Source: JAGPCK01 sp964535575 (GTDB lineage: Bacteria; Bacteroidota; Bacteroidia; UKL13-3). Taken from it: a DNA stretch of 64,000 nt. Positions within the stretch are counted from its first letter, which is position 1. Each line of letters begins with the position of its first letter. Where the stretch lies: contig CAZHTC010000001.1 of the NCBI GenBank assembly GCA_964535575.1, forward strand, positions 496,001 through 560,000, in the 5' to 3' direction. Below are positions 44,646 through 53,716 of the stretch, piece by piece. The notes beneath the pieces were generated by a model. It was not told the DNA's origin. It saw nothing but the letters and a program-made list of their open reading frames with translations, and did no database searches. The position numbers were made by a program, and so were the translations under genes.

Positions 44646-45677
44646 TCAGGTATCCTCTTGCCAGTATTCATTTCTGTACACCTTTATCAGAATAAGAAAA
44701 TACGAGATAAGCAGCGGCCCAAAAATAAGCCCGGGCAATCCAAACAAATTTAACCCGACAATGACCCCGAAAACAGTAATAACCGGATGAACATCGGCAA
44801 ACTGCTTCTGTAAAAGCAATCGCATCAGATTGTCGATGTTTGAAATAACCAATGCTCCGTAAGCGAGCATCCCTACTCCCTGCCAGGTTCCCTGCGAGGC
44901 AAAGAGCAACATCCCGGCAGGAATCCAGATAATAGCCGTTCCAACAACCGGTATAATAGAAAAAAATCCGCTGATAATGCCCCAGAACATAGGCTGGTCA
45001 AGGCCAAATATCCAAAAACCCACACTTGCCGCTATTCCCTGAGTGATGGCCAAAACGGGCACGGCCAGCGTATTTGAATGTGTTTGAAGTTTAAGCTCCT
45101 CTATAAACAACCGGTTATTTTCCCCTTTTACAAACGGGCTGTAATGTCGGCTCATGACAGCTGTTTCTTTTGCATACATAAGTAAATAATAGAGTATAAA
45201 ATACATGATGCCGAGAATGCCTACCAAATCCATTGTTCCGTTTAATGCACTGCTCACCCAACCCAGCAATTCCTTTTTCATCTTCTCTATCGACTCATCC
45301 GACAACAATTCAAAACCAAAAGTTTGCTGGGTAAGTTTATCTACACTATTTACGTACTCGAGCAATGCCGATGGAGAACTGGCAAAAAGCATTATTTCAT
45401 GATACAGCAGATATCCTAAAACAGCGAGGGGAACAATAAAAATGAGAAAGGAGATTCCCAGAATTAGCCATGCTGCACGCCCCTTTTTCCATCCGCGTAT
45501 ATCCACCAATCTAAGCATAAGTGGCCTAAACAAAACAAAGAAAATAAGTGCCCCCAGCAGGGATGTAAGAAAACCCCGAAGCGACCACAAAATAGCTAGT
45601 CCGCTAAAAAGTATCGCGGATAGAATAAACCATTGCTTCAATTTAAGTTTGTCTGGAGCGTTCATTTGGTTTGACAA
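44646..45677 (-). CDS. AI-2E family transporter
   Basis: The 343-residue protein is a member of the AI-2E (PerM) family, PF01594, with about eight membrane helices: a pair near the N-terminus (residues 18-60), one at 70-90, then a long soluble helix and the C-terminal bundle with GIISGFFSIIPVVGTAIIWIPAGML, the family signature. Family members have been linked to sodium/lithium antiport and quorum-signal export; substrate here is unknown. It reads divergently from the YtxH gene. Confidence 0.88.
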   Translation of the reverse strand: MSNQMNAPDKLKLKQWFILSAILFSGLAILWSLRGFLTSLLGALIFFVLFRPLMLRLVDIRGWKKGRAAWLILGISFLIFIVPLAVLGYLLYHEIMLFASSPSALLEYVNSVDKLTQQTFGFELLSDESIEKMKKELLGWVSSALNGTMDLVGILGIMYFILYYLLMYAKETAVMSRHYSPFVKGENNRLFIEELKLQTHSNTLAVPVLAITQGIAASVGFWIFGLDQPMFWGIISGFFSIIPVVGTAIIWIPAGMLLFASQGTWQGVGMLAYGALVISNIDNLMRLLLQKQFADVHPVITVFGVIVGLNLFGLPGLIFGPLLISYFLILIKVYRNEYWQEDT

Positions 45678-45704
45678 AACTAACTGATTATATAGTTATC
45701 TTTG
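45671..45704 (+). promoter_or_regulatory. Promoter of the YtxH / holin-like / coiled-coil trio
   Basis: TTG (45671-45673), 23 bases, then TATCTTTG (45697-45704), an exact -7 box. The first gene starts 25 bases downstream. Confidence 0.55.
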
Positions 45705-45729
45705 TCATAAAATTTAACATCCCACTGCC

Positions 45730-45963
45730 ATGAATGAAAAAAAACAGGGAAATAACAACTGGCTACCCTTTATTGCCGGTGCTGTTGCGGGTGGAGTAAT
45801 CGGGTATTTAATCGCTTCGGGAAAGGGAAAAGAATTTTGGGAAGAACTTAAAAAAAAGTCAGGAGAGTTGAAAGACCAGCTTGGCGATGAGTTTGACGAC
45901 TTAAAAGGCCTGTTTACTGATGAAGAACCGGAAGGAGAAAATACCAATGGAAAACAAGGATAA
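45730..45963 (+). CDS. YtxH-domain small membrane protein
   Basis: The 77-residue protein has one glycine-rich membrane helix (FIAGAVAGGVIGYLIAS, residues 14-30) followed by a charged amphipathic helix (GKEFWEELKKKSGELKDQL) and an acidic tail. This is the YtxH/gas-vesicle-like pattern linked to general stress proteins. It overlaps the next gene by 17 bases. Confidence 0.82.
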   Translation: MNEKKQGNNNWLPFIAGAVAGGVIGYLIASGKGKEFWEELKKKSGELKDQLGDEFDDLKGLFTDEEPEGENTNGKQG

Positions 45964-46318
45964 TTATTTTACTCAACTTAAGGACGAGTTGATTGATTAC
46001 GGGAAAACCAGAGTTGATTTGGCCAAAATTACTACCTACGAAAAAACCGCACGAATCACCGCCTACATTTTTGCCTTTTTGCTATTTTGTTTTCTGCTGT
46101 TTCTTACTCTTATAATGCTCAGCTTTACTGCAGCTCACTATTTCAGTGCCTTCACCGGAAATACTATTTACGGATTTGCTATAGTTGCATTAATTGATTG
46201 TTGCTTATTACTTCTCTTCTGGATTTTCAGAAAAACACTCATTGAAAAACCGGTAACCAATGCAGTAATTAAATTACTTTTTGAAAATGAAACCGATGAA
46301 CAGGATACACAATCTTGA
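45947..46318 (+). CDS. Holin III-like/phage-holin-family membrane protein
   Basis: The 123-residue protein has an N-terminal amphipathic helix and two membrane helices (about 38-60 and 72-92), the pattern of the phage holin superfamily III (PF07332) proteins found in Bacteroidetes chromosomes. No phage genes are nearby, so it is not a lysis gene by context. ATG 45947 lies inside the end of the YtxH gene, and its own end overlaps the next ORF, so the three are translated together. Confidence 0.78.
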   Translation: MENKDNYFTQLKDELIDYGKTRVDLAKITTYEKTARITAYIFAFLLFCFLLFLTLIMLSFTAAHYFSAFTGNTIYGFAIVALIDCCLLLLFWIFRKTLIEKPVTNAVIKLLFENETDEQDTQS

Positions 46319-46661
46319 AACACTTCTTTTGGAAAAGCAGCGGCTTCATTATGAGTGCCTGCTAAAAGAAGAAAAACTTAAACACAGACTGGAGCATATA
46401 AAGGATGAAGTTCCTAACCTCATAAAACACGCCCTTCCGGTTAATCAGCTAAACATTGCGGGTATTTTGAAAATGGTGAGTGGTTTACTTTTAAAACCCG
46501 AAACTTCCGATATAGCATCGGTAGGTGCCTCAGCTGCATTGGGAACAGCTGAAATGGCACTGGCGAAAACACTTTTCAGGATAGCAAATAAAGTGTTCTC
46601 TAGAAAAAAAACGAGTGAACATAAATCCGCTGAACATAAACCAACCGGACATAAACACTAA
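46281..46661 (+). CDS. Hypothetical coiled-coil protein of the YtxH/holin trio
   Basis: The 126-residue protein has an N-terminal charged coiled coil (LLLEKQRLHYECLLKEEKLKHRLEHIKD), a middle segment with a weakly hydrophobic part (DIASVGASAALGTAEMALAK) and a His/Lys-rich tail (SEHKSAEHKPTGHKH). I know no domain for it; position after the YtxH and holin-like genes is its best clue. The start could also be ATG 46296. Its TAA shares bases with the stop of the ABC permease gene on the other strand. Confidence 0.7.
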   Translation: MKMKPMNRIHNLETLLLEKQRLHYECLLKEEKLKHRLEHIKDEVPNLIKHALPVNQLNIAGILKMVSGLLLKPETSDIASVGASAALGTAEMALAKTLFRIANKVFSRKKTSEHKSAEHKPTGHKH

Positions 46662-47878
46662 CGGGATACGGAAAGACGAGAAGCCCTTAAGGCGGGATAA
46701 TAAGAAGTTATAAACCCTATCACCACTGCAGTGCCCAATACCACAGGGAAATCCCAAAAATTCATTTTTACGGGATACGCTTCAACGACCATACTCCCCT
46801 CGCCACCAAATTTGATTAACCCGTACTTTTGCTGCACATAACAGATGGCCACTCCAATGCCAATTCCAATAACCGAGCCCAGCATGGTTACAATAAAACC
46901 CTCCATCAGGAATATACGCTTTATAAGAGATGCATCGGCCCCCATGGCCTGCATCACACGTATGTCGTTTTCCTTTTCAATCACCAGCATATACAGCGAG
47001 CCCGTAACATTAAATGCCGCAATTAGTAAAATAAAAGTAAGAATGAGATAAACCGCAATTTTTTCGGATTTCATAATGCGATACAATACCTCATTTTGCT
47101 CGTACCGGTTTCTTACATTAAAATCACTCCCTAATAGTTGTTGAATTGTCTTTTGTACTTCAAACAACCGGTCTTCATTTTTCAAATTAATTTCATAGGA
47201 TGAAATTTGATTCGGATAATCGAGAATTTCGCGTGCAAACCGCATAGGAACAAACACGTATTTATTATCTATACTTTCTTCAAGTACAAAAATACCCGAA
47301 GGCAGTATTTTTCCTTCAGAGAATGCTTTATCCGGCCGAATCAAAGGATTTCCGTCCCTTCGCGGAACATACACATGCAATGGCACCATGTGGTTGTAGG
47401 GATTTACTGAAAGCTTATAGGCAATTCCACCGCCAACAATTGCATAATTAAACACACCCCTTTGCAACCGGCTATCACCCTGCACTATTAAACTATCCAT
47501 CCGCACCATTTTGGTATAATTGGCATTCACTCCTTTTATGGTTGCAATGTTTTGTTTGCGATCGTATTTAAGTAAAACATTTTCTTCCAGAATTTCACTT
47601 CCATAAAGCACATCCTTCAGGTTGACTATTTGCTTTAGTTTAGACGAATCCGGCAAAAAAACTTTTCCGGTCTTAGGGGTAATTTTTATGTCGGGATAAA
47701 ACGAATGATACAGCGAATCAACCAACACCTCGAATCCGTTAAATGCCGACAACACAACAATAAGAGCCATGCTGCCAAACGCAAACCCAAGAACGGAAAT
47801 AGCAGTAATAACGTTACTGATATTCCTTTTTCGCTTGGAAAAAAAATACTTCCGGGCAATATAATAGCTAAGGTTCAT
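46658..47878 (-). CDS. ABC transporter permease, LolC/LolE (FtsX-like) family
   Basis: The 406-residue inner-membrane protein has the LolC/E layout: an N-terminal membrane helix after the signature RKYFFSKRKRNISNVITAISVLGFAFG, a large periplasmic MacB-like domain (residues about 45-260) and three C-terminal helices with DIRVMQAMGADASLIKRIFLMEG, the ABC-coupling segment. In Bacteroidetes one such protein, probably as a homodimer with LolD, releases lipoproteins from the inner membrane. It follows rbfA by 10 bases. Confidence 0.88.
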   Translation of the reverse strand: MNLSYYIARKYFFSKRKRNISNVITAISVLGFAFGSMALIVVLSAFNGFEVLVDSLYHSFYPDIKITPKTGKVFLPDSSKLKQIVNLKDVLYGSEILEENVLLKYDRKQNIATIKGVNANYTKMVRMDSLIVQGDSRLQRGVFNYAIVGGGIAYKLSVNPYNHMVPLHVYVPRRDGNPLIRPDKAFSEGKILPSGIFVLEESIDNKYVFVPMRFAREILDYPNQISSYEINLKNEDRLFEVQKTIQQLLGSDFNVRNRYEQNEVLYRIMKSEKIAVYLILTFILLIAAFNVTGSLYMLVIEKENDIRVMQAMGADASLIKRIFLMEGFIVTMLGSVIGIGIGVAICYVQQKYGLIKFGGEGSMVVEAYPVKMNFWDFPVVLGTAVVIGFITSYYPALRASRLSVSR

Positions 47879-47888
47879 CGGGAGCAGG

Positions 47889-48251
47889 TTATTCAGCAGG
47901 CTTGTCTTTATTCAACCGCTTAAAAACCTCTTCCATATGCTGCACATAATCCAGACTGTCATCAAGAATAAAGTGTAACTCAGGAACCTTTCGGGCCTGA
48001 TTTTTTATACGCCCGGCCAGCAAATGCCTGATTTCCCTGCTATGTAAATTTACCAGTTCGAAGAGATAGTCTTTATTTTTCCCGTTTAAAAAACTGATAA
48101 AAACCTTTACATACCCCAGGTCGGGCGACACTTCAGTACTGCTGATCGTAATGAAAGCCCCTTCGAACAATGCACTGCTTTTTTCCTGAAAAATAGATGC
48201 CAGTTCTTTCTGAACCAACTTCGCGTATTTTTCCTGTCTGATACTTGCCAT
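47889..48251 (-). CDS. rbfA: Ribosome-binding factor A
   Basis: The 120-residue KH-like protein helps mature the 5' end of 16S rRNA in 30S assembly, especially in the cold. It matches the family along its full length: RQEKYAKLVQKELASIFQEK, ITISSTEVSPDLGYVKVFISFL and VPELHFILDDSLDYVQHMEEVF near the C-terminus. It is co-directional with the lipoprotein-release permease gene and divergent from the GH3 gene. Confidence 0.93.
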   Translation of the reverse strand: MASIRQEKYAKLVQKELASIFQEKSSALFEGAFITISSTEVSPDLGYVKVFISFLNGKNKDYLFELVNLHSREIRHLLAGRIKNQARKVPELHFILDDSLDYVQHMEEVFKRLNKDKPAE

Positions 48252-48353
48252 GTGGCAAATATCCGTAAAAACGGGGAATATGCTTTTTAAATGATAAGGA
48301 TTTGTTGTAAAAGTGAAGGTAAAGTCTTAAAATTACATCCGCAAAGCATACAA

Positions 48354-49880
48354 ATGGCAATCATAAATTCACTTTTATCCTGGTACTTCAGAAGCCGAAT
48401 AAAGCAGGTTGAATTTTTTATGCAAAATCCGGAAGAAGTGCAGCGAAATAAACTTTTAGAACTTATTCGAACGGCTGAAAACACTGAATGGGGCAAAAAG
48501 TACGGATTTAAAAGTATTTTTAGAGAAGATGAATTTAAAAATCGTGTCCCTCTGAATAATTACGACTCTCTAAAACCATTTATAGAGCGTAACATGAAAG
48601 GCGAACAAAATGTGCTCTGGCCTTCTGAAATAAAATGGTTTGCCAAATCATCGGGTACCACGGCTGACAAAAGTAAATTTATTCCGGTAAGTTTTGAAAC
48701 TATGGATGAATGCCATTTCAATGCAGGCCGAGACGTACTCACATTATATTGCAATCAAAAAGAGAATACGCAGCTATTTGACGGAAAAGGTTTGGTAATT
48801 GGCGGAAGCCATCAGGTAAACAGAATGAATGAAGAGATTTTTTATGGTGACCTCTCAGCCGTAATTATGCAGAATCTTCCTTTTTGGGTACACTTTTTAA
48901 GAACTCCTGAATTATCTATTGCCTTGCTGGATGACTGGGAGTCGAAGCTGGAGAAAATGGCTAATGCCACCGTAAACGAAAATGTAACCAATATTTCGGG
49001 TGTGCCTACTTGGACACTTGTACTCTTTAATCGTTTATTTGAAATGACTGGTAAGCGCAATTTAACCGAGATATGGCCTAACCTTGAATTATATGTGCAC
49101 GGAGGAGTAAGTTTTACCCCTTATCGTAATCAGTTTAAGCAACTCATTAGTTCGCCCGGAATGAATTACATGGAAACTTATAATGCATCCGAGGGTTTTT
49201 TCGGTATTCAGGACGATTTAAGCAGTGAAGATATGCTGCTGATGCTCGATTATGGCCTCTACTATGAATTTATGCCCATGAGCGAGTATGGGAAAGAACA
49301 TCCTGTTACCTACAGCCTTTCTCAGGTTGTTCCGTTTGAAAACTATGCGCTCATCATTTCAAATAATTCAGGACTGTGGCGATACCTTATTGGAGATACT
49401 ATTCAGTTTACTTCAGTAAAACCATTTCGATTTAAAATTACCGGTAGAACCAAGCATTTTATAAATGCATTTGGCGAAGAACTGATTGTTGAAAATGCCG
49501 ACCGTGCCGTGGCAGAAGCGTGCCGCATTTTGAATGCACAGGTATCTGAATATACTGCTGCACCGGTTTTTTTAGATAATCAGGGAAAAGGAGGACATGA
49601 ATGGCTGATTGAATTTGAAAAAGAACCCGCAAACATGGAACTTTTCAGAGAGGAACTTGATAATGCATTAAAGAGTGTTAACAGTGACTATGAAGCCAAG
49701 CGGCAAAAAGATATTTCCCTCCAAAAACCTGTAGTAAGAGTAATGCAAAAAGGAAGTTTTCATCGCTGGCTTAAAGCAAAAGGTAAATTAGGAGGACAGC
49801 ATAAAGTACCCCGACTTTCAAATACCCGCGACTATGTGGATGGTATTTTGACTATGATGGAGAATGAACTTAAGAATTAA
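48354..49880 (+). CDS. GH3 auxin-responsive promoter family protein (bacterial acyl-adenylase-like)
   Basis: The 508-residue protein belongs to the GH3 family (PF03321), related to plant enzymes that adenylate and conjugate acyl acids such as indoleacetate to amino acids. Motifs visible: the phosphate-binding SSGTTADKSKFIPVS (ATP loop), YNASEGFFGIQDD and the C-terminal GRTKHFINAFGEELIVENAD. Bacterial GH3 proteins are widespread in Bacteroidetes, with unknown substrate. The start at 48354 fits the family; the frame opens earlier at 48291. Confidence 0.9.
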   Translation: MAIINSLLSWYFRSRIKQVEFFMQNPEEVQRNKLLELIRTAENTEWGKKYGFKSIFREDEFKNRVPLNNYDSLKPFIERNMKGEQNVLWPSEIKWFAKSSGTTADKSKFIPVSFETMDECHFNAGRDVLTLYCNQKENTQLFDGKGLVIGGSHQVNRMNEEIFYGDLSAVIMQNLPFWVHFLRTPELSIALLDDWESKLEKMANATVNENVTNISGVPTWTLVLFNRLFEMTGKRNLTEIWPNLELYVHGGVSFTPYRNQFKQLISSPGMNYMETYNASEGFFGIQDDLSSEDMLLMLDYGLYYEFMPMSEYGKEHPVTYSLSQVVPFENYALIISNNSGLWRYLIGDTIQFTSVKPFRFKITGRTKHFINAFGEELIVENADRAVAEACRILNAQVSEYTAAPVFLDNQGKGGHEWLIEFEKEPANMELFREELDNALKSVNSDYEAKRQKDISLQKPVVRVMQKGSFHRWLKAKGKLGGQHKVPRLSNTRDYVDGILTMMENELKN

Positions 49881-50011
49881 AGAACAAGAGGACACAATCT
49901 CATTTAACCGCAACAAAATTAATTTCGGGGAACAACCGGATTTATTATCCGATCATTGAAGAAATGCCGGTACTGATTAAAAGTAAGGACAGCAATGGTT
50001 AATTGCGGCTA

Positions 50012-50998
50012 TTACCTGTTACGGTCAATAATATAATGCACCAATTGAATTAAGGCTTTTTTACTATCACTATCCGGAATGGAAGTGAGACAGGCTAGAG
50101 CTTCTTGAATATAACTTTGCATCACTTTTTTGGTATATTCAATTCCTCCATGTGAATTTACGTACGCAATCAGCTCATTCACTTTTTCTTTTTTATCATG
50201 ATCTTTTTTGATAGTATTAATAATTTGCTTCCTTATTTTTTCATCAGCATTATTCATTGTATAAATAATGGGCAGTGTGAGTTTTTTTTCTTTAATATCA
50301 ATGCCTCTCGGTTTGCCAATATCATCATCCCCGTAGTCAAGCAGATCATCTTTTATTTGAAATGCTATTCCAATTTTCTCTCCGAAAACGCGCATGTTTT
50401 CAATTAAATCATCCTTGCCACCGGCAGATGCCGCCCCCACCGAACAACATGAGGCTATTAAAGATGCCGTTTTTTTCCTGATAATATCAAAATATACTTC
50501 CTCGGTTATATTTAATCTTCGGGTTTTTTCAATCTGCAGCAATTCTCCCTCACTCATTTCGCGCACAGCGGTTGAAACTATTTTAAGCAGCCTGAACTCA
50601 TCATTTTCAAGCGACAGTAAAAGTCCTTTAGACAAGAGATAATCCCCTACCAACACTGCAATTTTATTTTTCCATAAAGCATTAATGGAGAAAAATCCTC
50701 TGCGTTCATAAGCATCATCCACCACATCATCGTGAACCAATGTAGCCGTATGCAGCAACTCAACCAGCGAAGCTCCCTTGTAAGTTGATTCAGTTACTCC
50801 ACCGCATGCTTTGGCGGTAAGAAACACAAAAAGCGGACGGATTTGTTTGCCTTTCCTCTTTACAATATACGTCATAATGGTATCAAGTAAAGCAACATTG
50901 CTTTTCATTGCATGCCTGAATTTCAACTCGAATGCTTCTAATTCAGCTGATACCGGACTTTTTATCTCATCGATGGAACTGCTCATGGAAGGGTGCAA
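50012..50998 (-). CDS. Polyprenyl diphosphate synthase (IspA/IspB family)
   Basis: The 328-residue trans-prenyltransferase makes the side chain of menaquinone or a related polyprenyl chain. First aspartate-rich motif DDVVDD (90-95), substrate arginines KGKQIRP (50-54), and second motif FQIKDDLLDYGDDDIGKP. Bulky residues before the first motif (HTATLVHD) suggest a long-chain product. A shorter start at ATG 50986 (MSSSIDE) is possible. It is divergent from radA. Confidence 0.9.
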   Translation of the reverse strand: MHPSMSSSIDEIKSPVSAELEAFELKFRHAMKSNVALLDTIMTYIVKRKGKQIRPLFVFLTAKACGGVTESTYKGASLVELLHTATLVHDDVVDDAYERRGFFSINALWKNKIAVLVGDYLLSKGLLLSLENDEFRLLKIVSTAVREMSEGELLQIEKTRRLNITEEVYFDIIRKKTASLIASCCSVGAASAGGKDDLIENMRVFGEKIGIAFQIKDDLLDYGDDDIGKPRGIDIKEKKLTLPIIYTMNNADEKIRKQIINTIKKDHDKKEKVNELIAYVNSHGGIEYTKKVMQSYIQEALACLTSIPDSDSKKALIQLVHYIIDRNR

Positions 50999-51035
50999 GT
51001 TTAAGCATTTTCAAAATTTTATTTATTTATTCACG

Positions 51036-51069
51036 TTGCAAGTTTCCTTAATCCGTTTAAATAATTTTG
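51036..51069 (+). promoter_or_regulatory. Promoter of radA
   Basis: TTG (51036-51038), 23 bases, then TAATTTTG (51062-51069), an exact -7 box. The radA ATG at 51093 is 23 bases downstream, which rules out the longer N-terminal reading from 50811. Confidence 0.6.
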
Positions 51070-51092
51070 TTATTCTAATTTTCAGTCACTTT

Positions 51093-52463
51093 ATGGCAAA
51101 AGTTCAAAGTAGTTTTTTCTGTCAGAATTGCGGTGCCCAGTCGGCCAAATGGGTGGGTAAATGCTCCTCCTGCGGCCAGTGGAATACCTATGTGGAAGAA
51201 GTGGTACACAAGGATAAGGAAGCCGGTAAAAACTGGAAGTCCGAAAAAAAAGTGCGTGAAAGTAAAGCCATTCTCTTAGATGATGTAGATTACAAGGTAG
51301 AAGACCGGATGGTAACTCCCGATAAGGAATTTAACCGGGTATTGGGCGGGGGAATTGTTGCAGGATCGGTTGTATTAATAGGTGGCGAACCCGGAATTGG
51401 TAAATCTACCCTGCTTCTTCAAATTGCACTTAATTTTTCGAACGGAAAAGTACTTTATATTTCGGGCGAAGAAAGCGAAGGGCAGGTAAAAATGAGAGCC
51501 GAAAGAATAAAATCGAAAGGCAGCACCTGTTATATTCTCACCGAAACGGTAACCCAAAGAATGTTTCGTCAGATAAAAGAAATTGAACCCGATCTTCTGA
51601 TTATTGACTCTATACAAACACTTCAGTCAGAATACATCGATTCAACACCCGGTAGCATTTCGCAAATAAGAGAATGTGCAGGAGAACTTTTAAAATACGC
51701 CAAAGAAAGCGGCACTCCCGTTTTTATGATAGGTCATATTACGAAAGACGGAAATATTGCCGGACCAAAAATTCTGGAACATATGGTTGATACTGTTCTA
51801 CAGTTTGAAGGAGACCGAAATCATATCTACCGCATTTTACGAACTACAAAAAACCGGTTTGGTTCAACTTCCGAAATTGGAATTTATGAAATGCAGGGGA
51901 GCGGATTGCGCGAAGTGACCAATCCATCCGAAATTTTGGTATCACAACGGGAAGAGCAACTTAGCGGAATTGGCATTTCCTCAGCCATTGAAGGACAACG
52001 TCCTTTATTAATCGAAACACAAGCGCTGGTGAGCGCTGCTGTTTATGGAAATCCTCAAAGAACCTCCAACGGCTATGATACAAAAAGACTCAATATGCTT
52101 CTGGCCGTATTAGAAAAAAAGGTGGGCTTAAGGATGTCCATGCAGGATGTTTTTGTGAATATTGCCGGTGGACTTCGAATCGAAGATCCTGCTATTGATC
52201 TTGGAGTTATTGCTGCAATGGTATCTTCTTTTCACGACATCCCCGTAAATCCACAAACCTGCTTTATAGGAGAAGTGGGCTTGTCGGGAGAAATTAGAGC
52301 AGTAACCCGAATCGATCAGCGTATTTCGGAAGCAATAAAACTTGGTTATCAAACAATATATTTATCCAAATACAATACGGGTATTGATAAAATAAAATCG
52401 GATAAATGCACTTTGGTTAAGGTGGGTAAAATTGATGAGGCGCTTCACTTTTTGTTTGCCTGA
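51093..52463 (+). CDS. radA: DNA repair protein RadA/Sms
   Basis: The 456-residue protein is a RecA-like helicase that assists branch migration in recombination. It has an N-terminal zinc finger (C10-x2-C13, C24-x2-C27), Walker A GGEPGIGKST (about 97-106), the RadA-specific KNRFG motif (RTTKNRFGSTSE) and a C-terminal Lon-protease-like domain (MQDVFVNIAGGLRIEDPAIDLG). ATG 51093 was chosen by homology to the zinc finger start and the promoter at 51036-51069. Confidence 0.95.
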   Translation: MAKVQSSFFCQNCGAQSAKWVGKCSSCGQWNTYVEEVVHKDKEAGKNWKSEKKVRESKAILLDDVDYKVEDRMVTPDKEFNRVLGGGIVAGSVVLIGGEPGIGKSTLLLQIALNFSNGKVLYISGEESEGQVKMRAERIKSKGSTCYILTETVTQRMFRQIKEIEPDLLIIDSIQTLQSEYIDSTPGSISQIRECAGELLKYAKESGTPVFMIGHITKDGNIAGPKILEHMVDTVLQFEGDRNHIYRILRTTKNRFGSTSEIGIYEMQGSGLREVTNPSEILVSQREEQLSGIGISSAIEGQRPLLIETQALVSAAVYGNPQRTSNGYDTKRLNMLLAVLEKKVGLRMSMQDVFVNIAGGLRIEDPAIDLGVIAAMVSSFHDIPVNPQTCFIGEVGLSGEIRAVTRIDQRISEAIKLGYQTIYLSKYNTGIDKIKSDKCTLVKVGKIDEALHFLFA

Positions 52464-52502
52464 TATACATAGGATGTGCCCTTTTTTAATGTTATTTGTA
52501 TA

Positions 52503-53525
52503 ATGAACAGAAATCCCCGGGATATTCTGAATCTTATTTCAACAGCCACCCCACGAAGAATCTGGAATGCGTTGAAAATACTTGCCAGTTATTATATAAC
52601 CAGAGCAAGTTCAAGGCCTGTTCACTGGGGAATGCCTATAAGTATTTCCATTGAACCAACCACCTCCTGTAACCTGCGTTGCCCTCAATGCCCAAGTGGT
52701 TTGCGTCAGTTCACCCGTGAAACCGGAATGCTTGAAAACCCCATGCTGAAAAAAGTAATTGATGAACTGGCACCCACCCTTTCTTACATTACCTTTTATT
52801 TTCAGGGCGAACCATACCTGAACAAAGAATTTCTGAGTCATGTTCAATATGCTTCTCAAAAAAATATTTATACCGCTACCTCAACAAATGCTCATTACCT
52901 CAATGAGGATACTGCACGTAAAACAGTTGAATCGGGGCTTGATCGTTTAATAATTTCAATTGACGGAATAGATCAGGAAACTTATGAAAAATACCGGGTT
53001 GGCGGATATTTGGAAAAAGTACTGGAGGGAACAAAAAACATTGTAAATTGGAAAAAAAGACTCAATTCATCCACGCCCCACGTTATTTGGCAATTTATAG
53101 TCTTTAAACATAATGAAAATCAAATAGATAAAGTCAAGGCGTTGGGACAAAAGTACGGAGTGGATGAAGTAAGCATCAAAACTGCTCAAATCTATGATTA
53201 TGAAAATAATAGTACCCTAATTCCACAAAACGAGAAGTATAGCCGTTACACAGCTGCAGGAATTTCTTATAGGCTGAAAAACAAACTACTAAGCCATTGC
53301 TGGAGGCTCTGGAACAGTTGTGTAATAACCTGGGACGGCCAAATTGCCCCCTGTTGCTTTGACAAAGATGCAAAATATTCATTGGGAAGCTTGAAAACTC
53401 ACTCCTTTAAAGAAATTTGGAATAATAGCAACTATTTGAAATTCAGATCATCTATAACAAAATCCAGAAATAAAATCGATATCTGCTCCAATTGTACAGA
53501 GGGCACCAAAGTTTGGGGTGATTGA
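52503..53525 (+). CDS. Radical SAM/SPASM domain protein
   Basis: The 340-residue protein has the radical SAM cluster motif C56-x3-C60-x2-C63 (CNLRCPQC), the YFQGEPYL segment, and a C-terminal SPASM domain with Cys in RLWNSCVITWDGQIAPCC and ICSNC, which binds auxiliary iron-sulfur clusters. SPASM proteins mature peptides or act as sulfatase-maturation-like enzymes; no peptide precursor gene is seen next to it, so the substrate is unknown. An N-terminal lead of 45 residues before the barrel has basic residues. It follows radA by 39 bases. Confidence 0.88.
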   Translation: MNRNPRDILNLISTATPRRIWNALKILASYYITRASSRPVHWGMPISISIEPTTSCNLRCPQCPSGLRQFTRETGMLENPMLKKVIDELAPTLSYITFYFQGEPYLNKEFLSHVQYASQKNIYTATSTNAHYLNEDTARKTVESGLDRLIISIDGIDQETYEKYRVGGYLEKVLEGTKNIVNWKKRLNSSTPHVIWQFIVFKHNENQIDKVKALGQKYGVDEVSIKTAQIYDYENNSTLIPQNEKYSRYTAAGISYRLKNKLLSHCWRLWNSCVITWDGQIAPCCFDKDAKYSLGSLKTHSFKEIWNNSNYLKFRSSITKSRNKIDICSNCTEGTKVWGD

Positions 53526-53590
53526 TAAAAAATTTGCAACCTTTTCAAAAGTTTAGGTCTATACTGTAACGAAAGCAAATTTTATTAATA

Positions 53591-53693
53591 GAAACAAAGT
53601 GCGTTTCTAATTGAAATAGTTTGTTTTTATTGATTTTTTTGCCGAATTTTGGTTACTTATTGTTAAACATTTTGAAACGTAAAATTGCGTTTC
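53591..53693. promoter_or_regulatory. Two related inverted repeats upstream of the type B T9SS gene
   Basis: The 191-base gap before the gene at 53717 is very A+T-rich and holds GAAAC-N7-GTTTC (53591-53607) and GAAACG-N8-CGTTTC (53674-53693), 83 bases apart in register. They share their arms, and each is followed by similar bases. They may be operator sites for a dimeric regulator. The rest of the gap shows nothing else I can support. Confidence 0.35.
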
Positions 53694-53716
53694 ATTAGTT
53701 AATCGGGGGTTTAAAA

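Noticed and set aside
45947..46318. Prophage lysis gene
   Set aside because: Holin-like by membrane pattern only; there is no endolysin, integrase or structural gene in the window.
49881..50011. Small ORF between GH3 and the prenyl synthase gene
   Set aside because: Only a 12-codon frame (from ATG 49963) is present, with no conservation evidence; nothing else is visible in the gap.
50811..51092. N-terminal extension of radA by 94 residues
   Set aside because: The zinc finger starts at 51093, the extension lies over the start of the divergent prenyl synthase gene, and a promoter lies inside it.
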